In this document: piece by piece, positions 34,794 through 44,092 of the stretch
How the letters are laid out: each line of letters opens with the position of its first letter
Position numbering within the stretch: the first letter of the stretch is position 1
Source: Spartobacteria bacterium LR76
GTDB lineage: Bacteria > Verrucomicrobiota > Verrucomicrobiia > Chthoniobacterales > Terrimicrobiaceae
Reading direction: 5' to 3'
Assembly: GCA_003054655.1 (NCBI GenBank)
Contig: QAYZ01000012.1
Coordinates: 248,001 to 312,000, forward strand
DNA length: 64,000 nucleotides
Program-made: the position numbers and the translations under genes
The notes under the pieces: generated by a model
The model's input: only the letters and a program-made list of their open reading frames with translations
Databases searched by the model: none
Told to the model about the DNA's origin: nothing

Positions 34794-35564
34794 ATGAAAA
34801 GCGCATTGTGGAAGTATGCTGTGCTGATGCTCTTGGCTTTGGCTGGAATGGCGGCGAGTGGTCGGGCCGAGTTGAGTTTCCAGACGATCAATATGCTTGC
34901 CCTTGGGCAGGGAAATTCCAGCCTGCCTGCCAGCGGACCGCTCACGGCAGGGGCGTTTCCCTACGGTACGCCATCCACCTTTGAGGGCGTCCCGTTCTAT
35001 ATCACGAGCGACGCCAATCAGGTGTGGGCGGCGGCAACGGCGGCCGGGGAGTGGAGCCAGGCTCCTGTGAGCATCACCTTTCAGATGCCGGTGAACAACA
35101 TCTACGGATTCTACACGCTAGCCAATACATGGTGGGGCACCAATGGTCTGACGGCCGTCAAATATACGTTCACCTTCGACGACAATACCTCGTATTCCGT
35201 CTCGCTGACCAATGGCGTCGACCTGCGAGACTTCAATGTCTATGCGGGAAACACCTGGGCGACGACGATCAACGGGACGACGACAATCAATGTCTATGCT
35301 GACCCCGAAACGACCTATCATCTGGACCGCCAGTGGATTGATTTGGCTGCGGCAGGATTCGGAGGGAAAAACCTGGTGAGCTTTACGATCGAGGATACCG
35401 GGGGATGGAACAATAGCCGCATTTTCCTGGCTGCGGCCACAGCGCAGGTGGGCGAGGCTGGTCAGGTCGTTCCCGAGCCGTCTCCTCTCCTCCTCCTGTC
35501 GGTGGCCGGAGGGTTAGCGTTGCTCCTCCGTCGTCGTCTCTCTTCGGTATCCGCGGGAAGATAA
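34794..35564 (+). CDS. PEP-CTERM sorting-domain protein
   Basis: 256 aa. Signal peptide (KYAVLMLLALAGMAASGRA) and a C-terminal PEP-CTERM signal VPEPSPLLLLSVAGGLALLL followed by RRRLSS. The middle is a beta-rich extracellular domain (GVPFYITSDANQVWAAA, VSITFQMPVNNIYGFYTLAN, YTFTFDDNTSYSVSL) resembling domains that bind ligands on the cell surface, with no catalytic motif I recognise. Expected to be exosortase-processed. It is monocistronic as far as I can see, with its own leader. Confidence 0.85.
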   Translation: MKSALWKYAVLMLLALAGMAASGRAELSFQTINMLALGQGNSSLPASGPLTAGAFPYGTPSTFEGVPFYITSDANQVWAAATAAGEWSQAPVSITFQMPVNNIYGFYTLANTWWGTNGLTAVKYTFTFDDNTSYSVSLTNGVDLRDFNVYAGNTWATTINGTTTINVYADPETTYHLDRQWIDLAAAGFGGKNLVSFTIEDTGGWNNSRIFLAAATAQVGEAGQVVPEPSPLLLLSVAGGLALLLRRRLSSVSAGR

Positions 35565-35917
35565 CCTCCCTCAGGAATATCCCTTCCCATCGGCTCACCA
35601 AGTCGGGAAAAGCGAGCGATACGGAGGCTCGCGTGCAGTAGGCTCCGCTCCAACTTTCTTACCTGGAAAGTTTTTGGAAGCGGTGCAGTTCAAGGGGGGG
35701 CGGGAGCGTCTCTTTCCTTAAATCACTGATAGCTTAGTCTCCGGGGAGGTTACTCCTGGAGAGATTGAGTGCAACTGGTGGCATTAAGTGCGCCCGTGCA
35801 GAGGAAATTCACGAAACGGCGGATTTCTTGAATGAAACGGAATTGGGTGCAGTTTCCCCTGATTTTCCCGTGACGGCGGCGGGAGATCTGATTTATAGGC
35901 CCGGCAAAAACTAACCT
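35565..35917. other. Gene-free stretch between two PEP-CTERM genes
   Basis: 353 bases without a supportable gene. The last 150 bases are more AT-rich and end TTTATAGGCCCGGCAAAAACTAACC just before the next start, probably the promoter and leader. I see no clear terminator or operator here. Confidence 0.35.
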
Positions 35918-37024
35918 ATGCGCCGCCTATTTCACACAGCTAGCATTGTTGCCTCGGCAGTCGTATTGACGGCTTCCCTGTCCCAAGCGGACCCGACCTA
36001 CGATACCATCCTGGAACTCAACGACTCGGCTACGGGCGTGCGAGGCACGGATACCACCAACTCCGGCAATGTCATCCTGACGGGAAGCCAGCAGGTCTCC
36101 GGCGTCACCCAGGGGCTGCTCTGGAGCGGCAATCTCTACTCCAACATCGGCACCTACTACACGATCCTGCCCGAGGTCTCGGGCACGCTGAGCGGCTCGA
36201 TCTATTACGGGCCGGATACGCATGCGTTCAACTCCCTCATCCCCGAGGGTCAGATCCGCGCTGTCGGCACCTATCAACTTGACGGGGTGGATGGCACCTT
36301 TGGCTTCATGTACCAGGGCGCCCTCCAGTCGGGCACGTATGCCGTCACGGCGATCAATGTCCAGGATGCAGTCAATACCATTCCGCACAGCACGGCTGGG
36401 AGCATCGTGGTGGGTGCGTACGACAAAGGGACGGCTCAAACCGGCAATTCGTTTATTTTTGACCTCACGGACAGCTCCTTCAAGTCGCTGACGCTTGGCA
36501 ACGAGTCGTCGCTCTACGGAGTGTGGCATGTGGGAGGGGACAAATATGTCATCATCGGCGGGGCCCGTAATCCGGGCGCGGCGGATGCCAATCAGGCGTT
36601 CATCGCCAACTACGACCTCGCGACCAACACGGTCTCCGACAAGACGTTTTACACCTTTAATGATCAGGGTGGCGCAATCTCGCACTTTGAGGGCATCACG
36701 GCGGTGGACGGCGGGTACAATGTGATCGCCACGGTCACAGACAATGGCGATGGCTCGGCGATCGGAGCCGCCCTGGCCTTTATCTCCGTGACCGACGGGG
36801 CGTTCAACCCCAATGCCGTCTGGACGGGCCTTGATGTCAATGGCTCCGACCTCACGACCGGCAATACGGTCTATGAGAATGTCGGCATCGGCGTCTACGC
36901 CACCTCGGGATCGGCCAATGTGAACACGTACACGGCCACTGTCCCGGAGCCGTCGACCTACGCGCTCGTCGCACTCGGCCTTGCCGCCCTGGTCTACGGC
37001 CTGCGTCGTCGCGCCACAGCCTGA
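35918..37024 (+). CDS. PEP-CTERM sorting-domain protein
   Basis: 368 aa. Signal peptide MRRLFHTASIVASAVVLTAS ending SQA, then a propeller-like extracellular region in which each blade resembles 'GNVILTGSQ...GLLWSGNL' or 'DKYVIIGGARNPG'. The end is PEP-CTERM: VPEPSTYALVALGLAALVYG then LRRRATA. Catalytic function is not evident; a surface-binding or structural role is likely. A strong terminator lies just after the stop. Confidence 0.87.
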   Translation: MRRLFHTASIVASAVVLTASLSQADPTYDTILELNDSATGVRGTDTTNSGNVILTGSQQVSGVTQGLLWSGNLYSNIGTYYTILPEVSGTLSGSIYYGPDTHAFNSLIPEGQIRAVGTYQLDGVDGTFGFMYQGALQSGTYAVTAINVQDAVNTIPHSTAGSIVVGAYDKGTAQTGNSFIFDLTDSSFKSLTLGNESSLYGVWHVGGDKYVIIGGARNPGAADANQAFIANYDLATNTVSDKTFYTFNDQGGAISHFEGITAVDGGYNVIATVTDNGDGSAIGAALAFISVTDGAFNPNAVWTGLDVNGSDLTTGNTVYENVGIGVYATSGSANVNTYTATVPEPSTYALVALGLAALVYGLRRRATA

Positions 37025-37048
37025 TCGTCAGATCATTTTGAAACCATA

Positions 37049-37097
37049 GGGCCGGTTGAAATGGGTAACCCCCTTTCAACCGGCCCTTTTCGTTTTT
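37049..37097 (+). terminator. Intrinsic terminator after the PEP-CTERM gene
   Basis: Perfect 13-bp stem GGGCCGGTTGAAA (37049-37061) with TTTCAACCGGCCC (37074-37086), a twelve-base loop and TTTTCGTTTTT. It separates convergent genes. Confidence 0.93.
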
Positions 37098-37123
37098 ATT
37101 GGGCAGCGTTCCGAGTGAGGGCG

Positions 37124-38041
37124 TTACTGTGGTGTCGAGATGGCTGTAGGCCTGTCCTTCGCCGTCGCTTGCGTGGCGGCGGGGGCGATGGTGAAGAGAG
37201 AGGGATCCACCGGATCAATCCGGAACAGCTCACAGCTTTCGCTCATGGAAACCAGCGTCTCGTTGACGCCGAACTGCCGTCTTTCCGTCTTGAGGGGATA
37301 GAAGTAGGAAGCACCTTCATGGGAGGCCTCGCCGAACTCCGTTACGCGGTACTCCTGAAAGCATTGGCCATTGGTGGTGTACGCAGCCCATCGCATCGGG
37401 AAATATCCATGCGCGGGAGACAGGTCGACTTCGTAACGGGAAGTGATGTTCCCCATCGGATCATGCACGTCGCGAATCTCGAAGCGCATGACATCCTGGC
37501 CCGCAATCTTGCGGGGGCCGAGAAGGCGCATCTTGGACAAAGCCCGGTCCCATACGGTATTGGACTTCATGTCTTCCAACTTAACCGACATGGGCTTGTC
37601 GGAGAGAAAGGCTGCGAGGAAGCCAAACTGGTCCATCGCCGATGGACGTGCATCAAAGATATCAAGTTTCTCCTGCGAGTAGATGAGTCCGCGCATGCGA
37701 TCCAGCCTCTGGAAAGAGTGAGTGTCGTAGGTGCGTACCTCGTCGTCCCAAAGCTCGCCGTTTTTTTTGACCATGTCTTCTTCCACCCGAAACATGGCCC
37801 CGGAAAAAACCAGCCTCATTTTTACAGTGTGTCCGGGGCATTCCTGGTGTGTCACACGGTTCACTACGTAATAGGCCGGAGAGAATTCGAAGGTCGTGGT
37901 GGAGGTTGTCGTGATGGCTGGAATGGCTTGAAAAATGTCGCGTAGCTTGAGAAGTCCGGGTGGCAGATTTTCCCCTCCCGCCAAAAGAGTGCTGCCGCAT
38001 GCAAGGGCGGAGAATGCCAGGATAAGAGCCTTTGTGTTCAT
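37124..38041 (-). CDS. Secreted protein of unknown function
   Basis: 305 aa with a signal peptide (MNTKALILAFSALACGSTLLA). The mature part reads as one beta-rich domain: TTTSTTTFEFSPAYYVV, VKMRLVFSGAMFRVEEDMV, AGQDVMRFEIRDVHDPMG, SRYEVDLSPAHGYFP. The alternating strands are reminiscent of periplasmic lipoprotein-carrier-like folds, but I do not recognise a family and no lipobox is present. It stands alone between a convergent PEP-CTERM gene and a 370-base gap. Confidence 0.75.
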   Translation of the reverse strand: MNTKALILAFSALACGSTLLAGGENLPPGLLKLRDIFQAIPAITTTSTTTFEFSPAYYVVNRVTHQECPGHTVKMRLVFSGAMFRVEEDMVKKNGELWDDEVRTYDTHSFQRLDRMRGLIYSQEKLDIFDARPSAMDQFGFLAAFLSDKPMSVKLEDMKSNTVWDRALSKMRLLGPRKIAGQDVMRFEIRDVHDPMGNITSRYEVDLSPAHGYFPMRWAAYTTNGQCFQEYRVTEFGEASHEGASYFYPLKTERRQFGVNETLVSMSESCELFRIDPVDPSLFTIAPAATQATAKDRPTAISTPQ

Positions 38042-38411
38042 AAGAGTGAGAGGAATTTTCCCGCAAAACTCGATGGGAGATGGGAGGGGTTGAGGGGTCG
38101 ATTAATTGCTGAGTAAGCTTAGTTTTAATCTGTCCATGGGTCAATGGCTGATGGGGAAAGGCATAAAGCTGATTCTTTGCATCAGGATGCATGAGCCCTC
38201 TGTAATGCTGAAGGCGGGTTGCTACCATAGTCGTTGCGAGTGCGCGGATTCGCGAGTGTTTTTGCGGGACGGCTTAGCTAATTGAGTCTCGCGATGAATG
38301 GCGGGTTTCGTAATGAAGGAATGCCCGCTTTCGCATTGGTCGTGCTTTGAGGCCGCGAGTCAGCTGCGCAATGATGCCATTGCGCGCGCTTATTGACGGT
38401 GTAGCAGGGGC
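38042..38411. other. Gene-free stretch between the secreted protein and mnmG
   Basis: Both flanking genes are on the minus strand. The part next to 38041 is AT-rich (ATTAATTGCTGAGTAAGCTT near 38101) and probably holds the promoter of the secreted protein. A perfect hairpin at 38366-38385 lies just downstream of mnmG. Nothing else is supportable. Confidence 0.35.
38366..38385 (-). terminator. Hairpin downstream of mnmG
   Basis: GCGCAATG and CATTGCGC form a perfect 8-bp stem with a four-base loop, 27 bases after the mnmG stop on the minus strand. No T-run follows, so terminator function is uncertain. Confidence 0.45.
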
Positions 38412-40295
38412 TTACCCCTCGCTCGCTCGCGACAGATCGCCTCGTGCGACCCAGACGCTGAGGAGGGCGACATCGGCGGGGGTGACGCCGGAGATGCGGG
38501 CGGCCTGGCCGAGGGTCTCGGGGCGGATTTTGGTGAGCTTCTGGACGGCTTCGGCGCGGAGGCCGTTGATGGCGGCGTAGTCGATGCCGGCGGGGATGGT
38601 CTTTCCCTCCTGGCGGACGGTGCGCGCGATGCGGTCCTCCTCGCGGCGGATGTAGCCTTCGTACTTGATGTCGATTTCCACGCAGTCCCACACTTCGGCG
38701 GGGAATTGCGCGTAGAGGTCGGCGGGGAGCTTGTGCGGTTCGCCTTCGGGGCGCTTCAGCCAGGTTTCCAGCGAGACGCCTTCCAGCCGGGTGGTGAGGG
38801 CGAGGGCGCGGAGGGCGGCGATTTGTTCCGTCTTCTGCTGGAAACGGCGGGCGCGCTCGGGGCAGGCGAGACCGAGAGTGATGGCTTTGCCGGTGAGGCG
38901 GAGGTCGGCGTTGTCCTGGCGCAGGAGGAGGCGGTGCTCCGCGCGGCTGGTGAACATGCGGTACGGCTCGGGCGTGCCGCGGGTGACGAGGTCGTCGATG
39001 AGCACGCCGATGTAGGCCTCGTGGCGGCCCAGGACAAAGGCGGGCTGGCCGAGAACTTTCAGCGCGGCGTTGGTGCCCGCCATGAGGCCCTGTGCAGCGG
39101 CCTCCTCGTAGCCGGAGGTGCCGTTGATTTGTCCCGCGAAGTACAGGCCGCCGATGCGCTTCGTCTCCAGCGTGGTGTGGAGCTGGGTGGGCGGGCAGTA
39201 GTCGTACTCGACCGCATAGCCGGGGCGCAGGATCTCGGCATTCTCCAGCCCGCGCACGCTGCGGATGAAGCGGTACTGCACTTCAAAGGGCAGGCTGGTC
39301 GAGATGCCGTTGACGTAAATCTCGTCGGTCTGGCGGCCCTCGGGTTCCAGAAAGAGCTGGTGGGCGTCCTTTTCGGCGAATTTCACCACCTTGTCCTCGA
39401 TGCTGGGGCAATACCGGGGACCAACGCCCTCGATCACGCCCGCGTAAAGGGGCGACTTGTCGAGATTGGCGCGGATGATTTCATGCGTCGTCTCGTTCGT
39501 GTGCGTGATCCAGCACGGGATCTGGCGCACGTCGAGGCGGCCATCCTTCCAGCCATTGAGGGTGAAAATGTCATCCGGGCCGCGCTCGATGGTGTCGGCG
39601 AGATAGCTGAAGACCGGGGCGGGTTCGTCGCCATCCTGGCGTTCGCATTTCGTCAGGTCGATGCTCTTGGCGAGCAGGCGGCAGGGTGTGCCCGTTTTAA
39701 AACGCCCGACCTCAAAGCCGAGCTCGCGCAGGCTGTCGCTCAGGGTCGAGACCGTGTCGCCCATGCGGCCGCCGGTCTGATTACGTAGCCCCACGTGAAG
39801 CAGCCCGCGCATGAAGGTGCCGGTAGTCACGACGACCGAGCGGCCGTTGAAGCGCAGCCCGAGGTTGGTCTCCACGCCGGTGACGACGCCATCCTCCGCG
39901 ATGAGGCTGGTGGCGTTGCCCTGCTTCAGGTCGAGCCGGGGCTGGCGCTCGAGGATGGCCTTGAGACGAAACTGGTAGGCCTTCTTGTCGGCCTGGGCGC
40001 GGGGGGCGCGTACGCTGGGGCCCTTGCGGGCATTGAGCATGCGGAACTGGATGCCTGTCGCGTCGGTATTGATGCCCATCACGCCGCCGAGGGCGTCGAT
40101 TTCCCGGACCATGTGGCCCTTGGCGAGGCCGCCGATGGCGGGGTTGCACGACATCTGGCCCACGGTGTCAGCATTCTGTGTGAGCAGGAGCGTCTCGCAT
40201 CCCAGCCGGGCAGCCGCGAGCGCGGCCTCGATCCCGGCATGGCCGGCACCGAGGACGATCACGTCGTAGGTCTTGGGATAGACAAAGTCGCTCAT
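38412..40295 (-). CDS. mnmG: tRNA uridine 5-carboxymethylaminomethyl modification enzyme MnmG
   Basis: 627 aa, the usual length. The N-terminal FAD-binding Rossmann motif is [19 protein letters not shown], followed by the MnmG signature [20 protein letters not shown] and [16 protein letters not shown] second conserved block, [20 protein letters not shown], and the C-terminal helical MnmE-binding domain (about 540-627) are present. With MnmE (not in this window) it installs the cmnm5 group at U34 of several tRNAs using FAD, NADH and methylene-tetrahydrofolate. It is transcribed alone here. Confidence 0.97.
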   Translation of the reverse strand: MSDFVYPKTYDVIVLGAGHAGIEAALAAARLGCETLLLTQNADTVGQMSCNPAIGGLAKGHMVREIDALGGVMGINTDATGIQFRMLNARKGPSVRAPRAQADKKAYQFRLKAILERQPRLDLKQGNATSLIAEDGVVTGVETNLGLRFNGRSVVVTTGTFMRGLLHVGLRNQTGGRMGDTVSTLSDSLRELGFEVGRFKTGTPCRLLAKSIDLTKCERQDGDEPAPVFSYLADTIERGPDDIFTLNGWKDGRLDVRQIPCWITHTNETTHEIIRANLDKSPLYAGVIEGVGPRYCPSIEDKVVKFAEKDAHQLFLEPEGRQTDEIYVNGISTSLPFEVQYRFIRSVRGLENAEILRPGYAVEYDYCPPTQLHTTLETKRIGGLYFAGQINGTSGYEEAAAQGLMAGTNAALKVLGQPAFVLGRHEAYIGVLIDDLVTRGTPEPYRMFTSRAEHRLLLRQDNADLRLTGKAITLGLACPERARRFQQKTEQIAALRALALTTRLEGVSLETWLKRPEGEPHKLPADLYAQFPAEVWDCVEIDIKYEGYIRREEDRIARTVRQEGKTIPAGIDYAAINGLRAEAVQKLTKIRPETLGQAARISGVTPADVALLSVWVARGDLSRASEG

Positions 40296-40439
40296 GGGCA
40301 GCCGTGTACTGTAACGGTTCTGCGGCGGCCCGCAATGGCGGCGAGGGGCGGGATTTTACCGGGGGGATACTCTGAGGGGGCTATCGGAGAAACGAAATTC
40401 TGTTGACTTGGCGTGTAAATGCGGCACGCTCCGCCGTTC

Positions 40440-40526
40440 ATGGATCTTTGGGCCTTCATGTTCCTATCTAGTGCGGTGCTTGGAGGAGTCTGGTGGGTAT
40501 GCCGCCGGGACTCCGACGCATCGTAG
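40440..40526 (+). CDS. Candidate 28-aa membrane peptide upstream of the GNAT gene
   Basis: ATG 40440 opens a frame MDLWAFMFLSSAVLGGVWWV followed by CRRDSDAS and a stop, 11 bases before the GNAT start. Residues 3-21 would form one membrane helix with a basic-polar end, a typical small-membrane-protein plan. There is no clear Shine-Dalgarno sequence, so chance is possible. Confidence 0.3.
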   Translation: MDLWAFMFLSSAVLGGVWWVCRRDSDAS

Positions 40527-40537
40527 CTTTTATTTGC

Positions 40538-41071
40538 ATGGCTTCACATTGGTTAAGATTTGAGTGGGATCTCTCCGGAGTCCCGCAGAACGCAGACGAA
40601 ATCCCTTCTCCCTTGGTGGTGCGAGACGCCACCAAGGAAGAGGAGGCTGCCGTCCTCAAGGTCATTGCCAGCTCGTTCTCTATGGACACGGGCTGGGCGG
40701 ACATTCACAAGCCCCTCCTGGCCAAGCTCACGGGCGAGGTCGAGAAGGCTTTTGAAGACAAGGAGTCGCCCTCCTGCATCGTCCTCCAGTACGGCAACCG
40801 CATCATCGGGTGTTCCGTGCTGAACCTCGACGAGACCGCCGAGAATCACCTCGTCACCGGTCCGTGCGTGCTTCACGAGTACCGCAGCCGCAGCATGGGC
40901 AGCGGGCTCCTCGGAGCCTCGCTCCTGCGCCTCCGCAAGGCGGGGCTGCGCAAGGCTTACGGCATCACGCGCATCAAGACGATCGCTGCGCGCTTCCTCT
41001 ATCCGAAATTTGCCGGCAAATCCGCCGAGTGGGTGACGGAGTTTGAGGCCACGCCGAAGCTCGCCGCCTAG
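40538..41071 (+). CDS. GNAT-family N-acetyltransferase
   Basis: 177 aa from ATG 40538; a GTG at 40493 would add a less plausible N-terminus. The body (about 30-170) has the GNAT order: an N-terminal strand VVRDATKEEEAAVLKVI, SCIVLQYGNRIIGCSVLNLD as strands 2-4, then TGPCVLHEYRSRSMGSGLLG, whose RSRSMGSGLL resembles the acetyl-CoA pyrophosphate loop (R/Q-x-x-G-x-G/A). The substrate is unknown. A stem of five pairs followed by TTTTTT lies at the end of the gene. Confidence 0.75.
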   Translation: MASHWLRFEWDLSGVPQNADEIPSPLVVRDATKEEEAAVLKVIASSFSMDTGWADIHKPLLAKLTGEVEKAFEDKESPSCIVLQYGNRIIGCSVLNLDETAENHLVTGPCVLHEYRSRSMGSGLLGASLLRLRKAGLRKAYGITRIKTIAARFLYPKFAGKSAEWVTEFEATPKLAA

Positions 41072-41094
41072 GGTTCGCGCCCCGGCGTTTTTTC
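41063..41094 (+). terminator. Possible terminator of the GNAT gene
   Basis: CGCCG (41063-41067) can pair with CGGCG (41084-41088), followed by TTTTTTC. The loop is long and spans the stop codon, so support is modest. Confidence 0.35.
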
Positions 41095-41311
41095 TTTCCT
41101 GCGGGGTCGAATCCCGGACGCATCACGTCTTTTCGGCCCCGGTTCGCGGACCATTCGAATGATGGCCTGAGAACTGCTAGTATTCTCGCATGATGAACGA
41201 GTTACGTGCTCTCCCTACCGTTCCCCACATGCCTGCAAGAAGTTGTATGAGCAGAAACCTGCTTTGCACTTGCAAAAACCCGCTTCCGTGGCACTAAAGG
41301 ACTGCGAGTTG

Positions 41312-42763
41312 ATGAAAGGGCTGTTCAAGGATTACGAAGTCGGTGACTTTTTTGACGAGATGTTCTCCGCGCCTGGGCAGGTGCGGCCTCATTACGATCT
41401 CCTCTATCAACGCTTCCAGGAGATGGAAGTGGACGAGTTTGAGCGCAAGTGCGCGCTCGCGGAAAAGTCGTATCTGAATCAAGGCATCACCTTCACGGTG
41501 TATTCGGGCGACGAGGGTACGGAGCGGATTTTTCCCTTCGACCTGATCCCCCGGATCATTCCGGGCAAGGAATGGGACCACGTCGAGCGCGGCCTCGTGC
41601 AGCGTCTCACGGCGTTGAATATGTTCCTGCACGACGTGTACCACGATCAGCGCATTGTGAAAGAGGGCATCGTCCCCTCCGAGATCGTGAACAGCGCGAA
41701 GCACTTCCGGCCTGAGTTCATGGGCTTCGACGTGCCGCGCAATATCTACATCCACGTCTGCGGCACCGACCTCATCCGCGACCGCCAGGGCAACTACACG
41801 GTGCTCGAGGACAATGGCCGCTGTCCCTCCGGCGTCTCCTACGTGCTGGAGAACCGGCAGGCGATGAAGCGCGTCTTCCCCAAGCTTTTCACCAAATACG
41901 CCGTGCGTCCCGTCGACCGGTACGCGCAGGATCTGCTAGCCGCGCTGCGCTATTGCGCGCCGGGCGGCAATCCCGATCCGACGGTGGTCGTGCTCACGCC
42001 GGGTATTTATAATTCGGCGTACTTCGAGCATTCCTTCCTCGCTCGCTCGATGGGTATCGAGATTGTCACGGGCAATGACCTCGTGGTGCAAAACTCGCGG
42101 GTCTACATGAAGACCACGAAGGGCCTCAAGCAGGTCGACGTGATCTACCGGCGCATCGACGACGATTTCCTCGACCCGACCGTGTTCCGCAAGGATTCCG
42201 TGCTCGGCGTTCCCGGTCTCGTGGAGGCGTACAGCAAGGGGTACGTGGCGCTCGCCAACAGCATCGGCACCGGTGTGGCCGATGACAAGGTGACGTACTA
42301 CTACGTGCCGAAGATGATCAAATTTTACCTCGGCGAGGACCCCATCCTGCCGAATGTCGACACCTACCTCACGTCGGACGACACCGATCGCAAGTACGTG
42401 CTGGATAACCTCGAGAAGCTGGTGGTCAAGGCCGCCAACGAAAGCGGGGGTTATGGCATGCTCATCGGGCCGCACGCCACGAAGGAGCAGGTCGAGAAGT
42501 TCCGCGCCGCCATTATTGCCGATCCGCGCGGGTACGTCGCCCAGCCCGTCATCAACCTCTCGCGCTCCCCGTCGTACTGCGACGGTGCCGTCGAGGGCCG
42601 TCATATCGACCTGCGCCCGTACATCATCTCGGGCGAGAAGACGAGCATCATCCCCGGCGGTCTCACCCGTGTGGCCCTGCGCAAGGGTTCGCTGGTGGTG
42701 AACTCCAGCCAGGGTGGAGGCAGCAAGGATACCTGGGTGCTCGATGGTGAGGAGGAGGATTAA
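41312..42763 (+). CDS. Circularly permuted ATP-grasp protein (DUF404/DUF407 type)
   Basis: 483 aa from ATG 41312; a TTG at 41243 in frame is less likely. Conserved features of the type 2 circularly permuted ATP-grasp family are seen: [86 protein letters not shown] and LRPYIISGE. These proteins probably form a peptide-like bond using ATP; substrate and product are unknown. They are almost always followed by an alpha-E protein, as here after three bases. Transglutaminase-like and proteasome-like partners often found beside the pair are missing. Confidence 0.9.
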   Translation: MKGLFKDYEVGDFFDEMFSAPGQVRPHYDLLYQRFQEMEVDEFERKCALAEKSYLNQGITFTVYSGDEGTERIFPFDLIPRIIPGKEWDHVERGLVQRLTALNMFLHDVYHDQRIVKEGIVPSEIVNSAKHFRPEFMGFDVPRNIYIHVCGTDLIRDRQGNYTVLEDNGRCPSGVSYVLENRQAMKRVFPKLFTKYAVRPVDRYAQDLLAALRYCAPGGNPDPTVVVLTPGIYNSAYFEHSFLARSMGIEIVTGNDLVVQNSRVYMKTTKGLKQVDVIYRRIDDDFLDPTVFRKDSVLGVPGLVEAYSKGYVALANSIGTGVADDKVTYYYVPKMIKFYLGEDPILPNVDTYLTSDDTDRKYVLDNLEKLVVKAANESGGYGMLIGPHATKEQVEKFRAAIIADPRGYVAQPVINLSRSPSYCDGAVEGRHIDLRPYIISGEKTSIIPGGLTRVALRKGSLVVNSSQGGGSKDTWVLDGEEED

Positions 42764-42766
42764 GTC

Positions 42767-43756
42767 ATGCTAAGCCGCGTTGCCGATTCCTGTTACTGGC
42801 TCAGCCGCTACATAGAGCGAGCCGAGACCAGCGCCCGCATCCTGGATGTGAACATGCAACTGCTCCTCGATCTGGAGGATTCCAGTCCCGAGGCGATTCA
42901 GCGCCATTGGCAGCCCGTGCTCGCCACGCTGGAGGACCAGGAGCTTTTCACCAAGACCCACGACACCATCACTGCCGATGCCGTGATGGAGTTCGTCACC
43001 TTTGACAAGAAGAACCCGAGTTCCATCGTCTCGTGCATCGGCAATGCCCGGGAAAACGCCCGCACCGTGCGCGAGCAGATCTCCAGCGAAATGTGGGAGC
43101 AGCTCAACCGCACGTACCTTTATCTGCGCGATGGGGGCGGACGCCACGATTTTCAGGACAGCCCGATCGACTTCTACCGTCGGCTGGTCGACATCCTGCA
43201 CGGGTTCCAGGGAACCACGGATGCGACGATGACGCATGGCGAGGGCTGGGATTTCCTCCAGCTCGGGAAGTATCTCGAGCGGGCGGACTCCACCACCCGC
43301 GTGCTCGACATCAAGTACCACATCCTGCTGCCCAAGGGCGAGCAGGTGGGCGGCCATGTCGACGTGACGCAGTGGATGGCCGTGCTGCGCTCCTGCAGCG
43401 CCATGGAGGCGTACTTCAAGATCAACGTCGGCCACGTCTCCGGCTGGCAGGTCGCGGAGTTCCTCATCCTGCATGACGAGTTCCCGCGCTCGATCCGCTT
43501 CTGCGTGGATCGCGTCGACGGCGCGCTGCATCGCATCTCCGGTTGCGACCGGGCGCACTTCAGCAACGAAGCCGAACGGCTCTCGGGCATGCTGAAGTCC
43601 AACCTCGGCTACACCACCATCGAGTCGGTCTTCCAGCAGGGGCTCCACCAGTTCCTCGACAAGACCCAGGCCCGCCTCAACGAAATCTCCGGAGCAGCCA
43701 CGAAAGCGTACTGCTACTGGATGGACGAGAGCGCGCAGACTCAGGTGCAGGCTTAG
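42767..43756 (+). CDS. Alpha-E domain protein (DUF403 type)
   Basis: 329 aa, almost entirely helical. It begins MLSRVADSCYWLSRYIERAE, the family's opening, and continues with ARENARTVREQISSEMWEQL and GEGWDFLQLGKYLERADSTT, repeats of one helical module. Alpha-E proteins always accompany the circularly permuted ATP-grasp partner and are thought to act in a shared, poorly described peptide-modifying pathway. The gene overlaps the left arm of a 36-nt inverted repeat at its stop codon, and an IS element follows. Confidence 0.9.
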   Translation: MLSRVADSCYWLSRYIERAETSARILDVNMQLLLDLEDSSPEAIQRHWQPVLATLEDQELFTKTHDTITADAVMEFVTFDKKNPSSIVSCIGNARENARTVREQISSEMWEQLNRTYLYLRDGGGRHDFQDSPIDFYRRLVDILHGFQGTTDATMTHGEGWDFLQLGKYLERADSTTRVLDIKYHILLPKGEQVGGHVDVTQWMAVLRSCSAMEAYFKINVGHVSGWQVAEFLILHDEFPRSIRFCVDRVDGALHRISGCDRAHFSNEAERLSGMLKSNLGYTTIESVFQQGLHQFLDKTQARLNEISGAATKAYCYWMDESAQTQVQA

Positions 43757-43791
43757 CGAAGTCGGAAGTGGGATTGCGGAAGTCGGAAGTT
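43756..43791. repeat. Left arm of a 36-nt inverted repeat flanking the IS element
   Basis: This stretch contains GCGAAGTCGGAAGT and, as an internal direct repeat, GCGGAAGTCGGAAGT. The reverse complement occurs at 45350-45385 with 33 of 36 bases matching. It begins at the last base of the alpha-E gene. Confidence 0.75.
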
Positions 43792-44092
43792 CCTCGTCGG
43801 GTTTACTGATGGGGATGCGGAGGCGTTCCGCTGTCCTGTTCGGCTGGCGGCGGGCAGGTTTCCAAACGGAGTGCGTGAGGCTGGTTGGCTGGCTTTTGCC
43901 GGGTTCGGTTTTTTGGGCGATGAAGGTGATGATTGCTTGCCGTTTCGCGGCTGGCCATTTCATCCGTCCATAATGGCGGAGGTCTTGCCTCCCGCCGAAA
44001 AGTCCGGTGCAGGTTCAAAACATCGGTAACACATCAGGTTCAGAACATGGGTAACACTTTTCGGCGTCGAGCCATGCGGGAAGCATGGGGAG

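Noticed and set aside
43803-44018. 71-codon minus-strand frame left of the IS element.
   Set aside because: Low-complexity Pro/His/Arg composition and no start context; treated as spacer.
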